This document shows positions 63,354 to 63,418 of a DNA stretch of 63,418 bases, piece by piece. Origin of the DNA: an uncultured Cellvibrio sp. GTDB taxonomy: Bacteria > Pseudomonadota > Gammaproteobacteria > Pseudomonadales > Cellvibrionaceae. The position numbers and the translations under genes were made by a program. The notes beneath the pieces were generated by a model that saw only the letters and a list, made by a program, of their open reading frames with translations, was not told the origin of the DNA and did not search any database. Location of the stretch: NCBI GenBank assembly GCA_946481095.1, contig CAMLML010000017.1, positions 1 through 63,418 on the forward strand. The letters run 5' to 3'. Position 1 is the stretch's first letter, and every line of letters starts with the position of its first letter.

Positions 63354-63418
63354 TTATAAACGACCACCCAGCTCAACCTCACCGATTTTGCAGGTATTAT
63401 CAACAAGATATATTGCAA
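63354..63418 (-). CDS. C-terminal end of another small protein (partial)
   Basis: The last 21 codons of a frame that enters from beyond the window edge: IYLVDNTCKIGEVELGGRL then stop. It ends 29 bp before the start of small protein C, on the same strand, and includes one Cys. The spacing and composition suggest a further member of the small-protein row, but the piece is too short to be sure it is coding. Confidence 0.35.
   Translation of the reverse strand, partial: AIYLVDNTCKIGEVELGGRL

Noticed and set aside
1..63418. CRISPR arrays, tRNA or rRNA genes, prophage
   Set aside because: No regularly spaced repeats, cloverleaf with CCA/anticodon pattern, rRNA-like stretch or phage structural genes were seen.

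Overview
The window looks like chromosome of a plant-polysaccharide-degrading gammaproteobacterium of the Cellvibrio/Cellvibrionaceae type. This is inferred from gene content: large TonB-dependent receptors of the Xanthomonas/Caulobacter class, exported pectin-degrading CAZymes, a Pseudomonas-type sulfate module, and Fur- and CRP-like sites. No rRNA, tRNA, CRISPR array, phage or complete transposon was seen.

Layout. (1) 1-3.5 kb: sulfate-scavenging genes on the minus strand (a 57-aa OscA/YezD-like protein, a porin, periplasmic sulfate-binding protein Sbp), followed by a GNAT acetyltransferase gene. (2) 3.5-5.5 kb: an AT-rich patch with a degraded Cys-rich reading frame, a MITE-like element, a lipoprotein and an FHA protein. 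(3) 5.6-8.0 kb: an iron-type membrane operon DUF3649-PepSY-DUF3325 behind a Fur-like box. (4) 8.0-11.8 kb: a 1235-aa single-pass membrane protein of unknown function, with a consensus CRP site upstream.

(5) 12.1-37.8 kb: a rhamnogalacturonan-I/rhamnose utilisation locus. Minus-strand genes encode rhamnose isomerase, bifunctional rhamnulose-1-phosphate aldolase/dehydrogenase, a DeoR regulator, rhamnulokinase, a frameshifted GH115, a GH43-like lipoprotein, rhamnose mutarotase and GH42 beta-galactosidase. Plus-strand genes encode a CE12 acetylesterase, two SusC-like TonB receptors, GH28, PL22 and PL11. Together they would deacetylate RG-I, cut its backbone and galactan side chains, import fragments and convert L-rhamnose to DHAP plus lactaldehyde/lactate. 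No inner-membrane rhamnose transporter, GH105/GH88 or alpha-rhamnosidase is present here. Several promoters share TGA-containing words spaced about one helical turn apart, a plausible operator for the DeoR regulator.

(6) 37.9-55.1 kb: a two-gene insecticidal-type Tc (ABC) toxin locus, with a 3102-aa TcA and a fused 2546-aa TcB-TcC whose variable C-terminus looks like a His-rich nuclease-type toxin. (7) 55.3-59.0 kb: a candidate signalling module of FeeM/LuxI-like acyltransferase, multi-pass histidine kinase and divergent response regulator with an H-box-like N-terminus. (8) 59.0-61.2 kb: a third TonB receptor. (9) 61.3-63.4 kb: a cassette-like zone with a small membrane protein followed by an attC-like hairpin, then a row of small secreted Cys-containing proteins, some intact and some broken.

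Start codons were moved inward from the longest frame wherever a ribosome-binding site, a signal peptide or overlap with a neighbour argued for it. All family assignments come from reading motifs, not from database searches.
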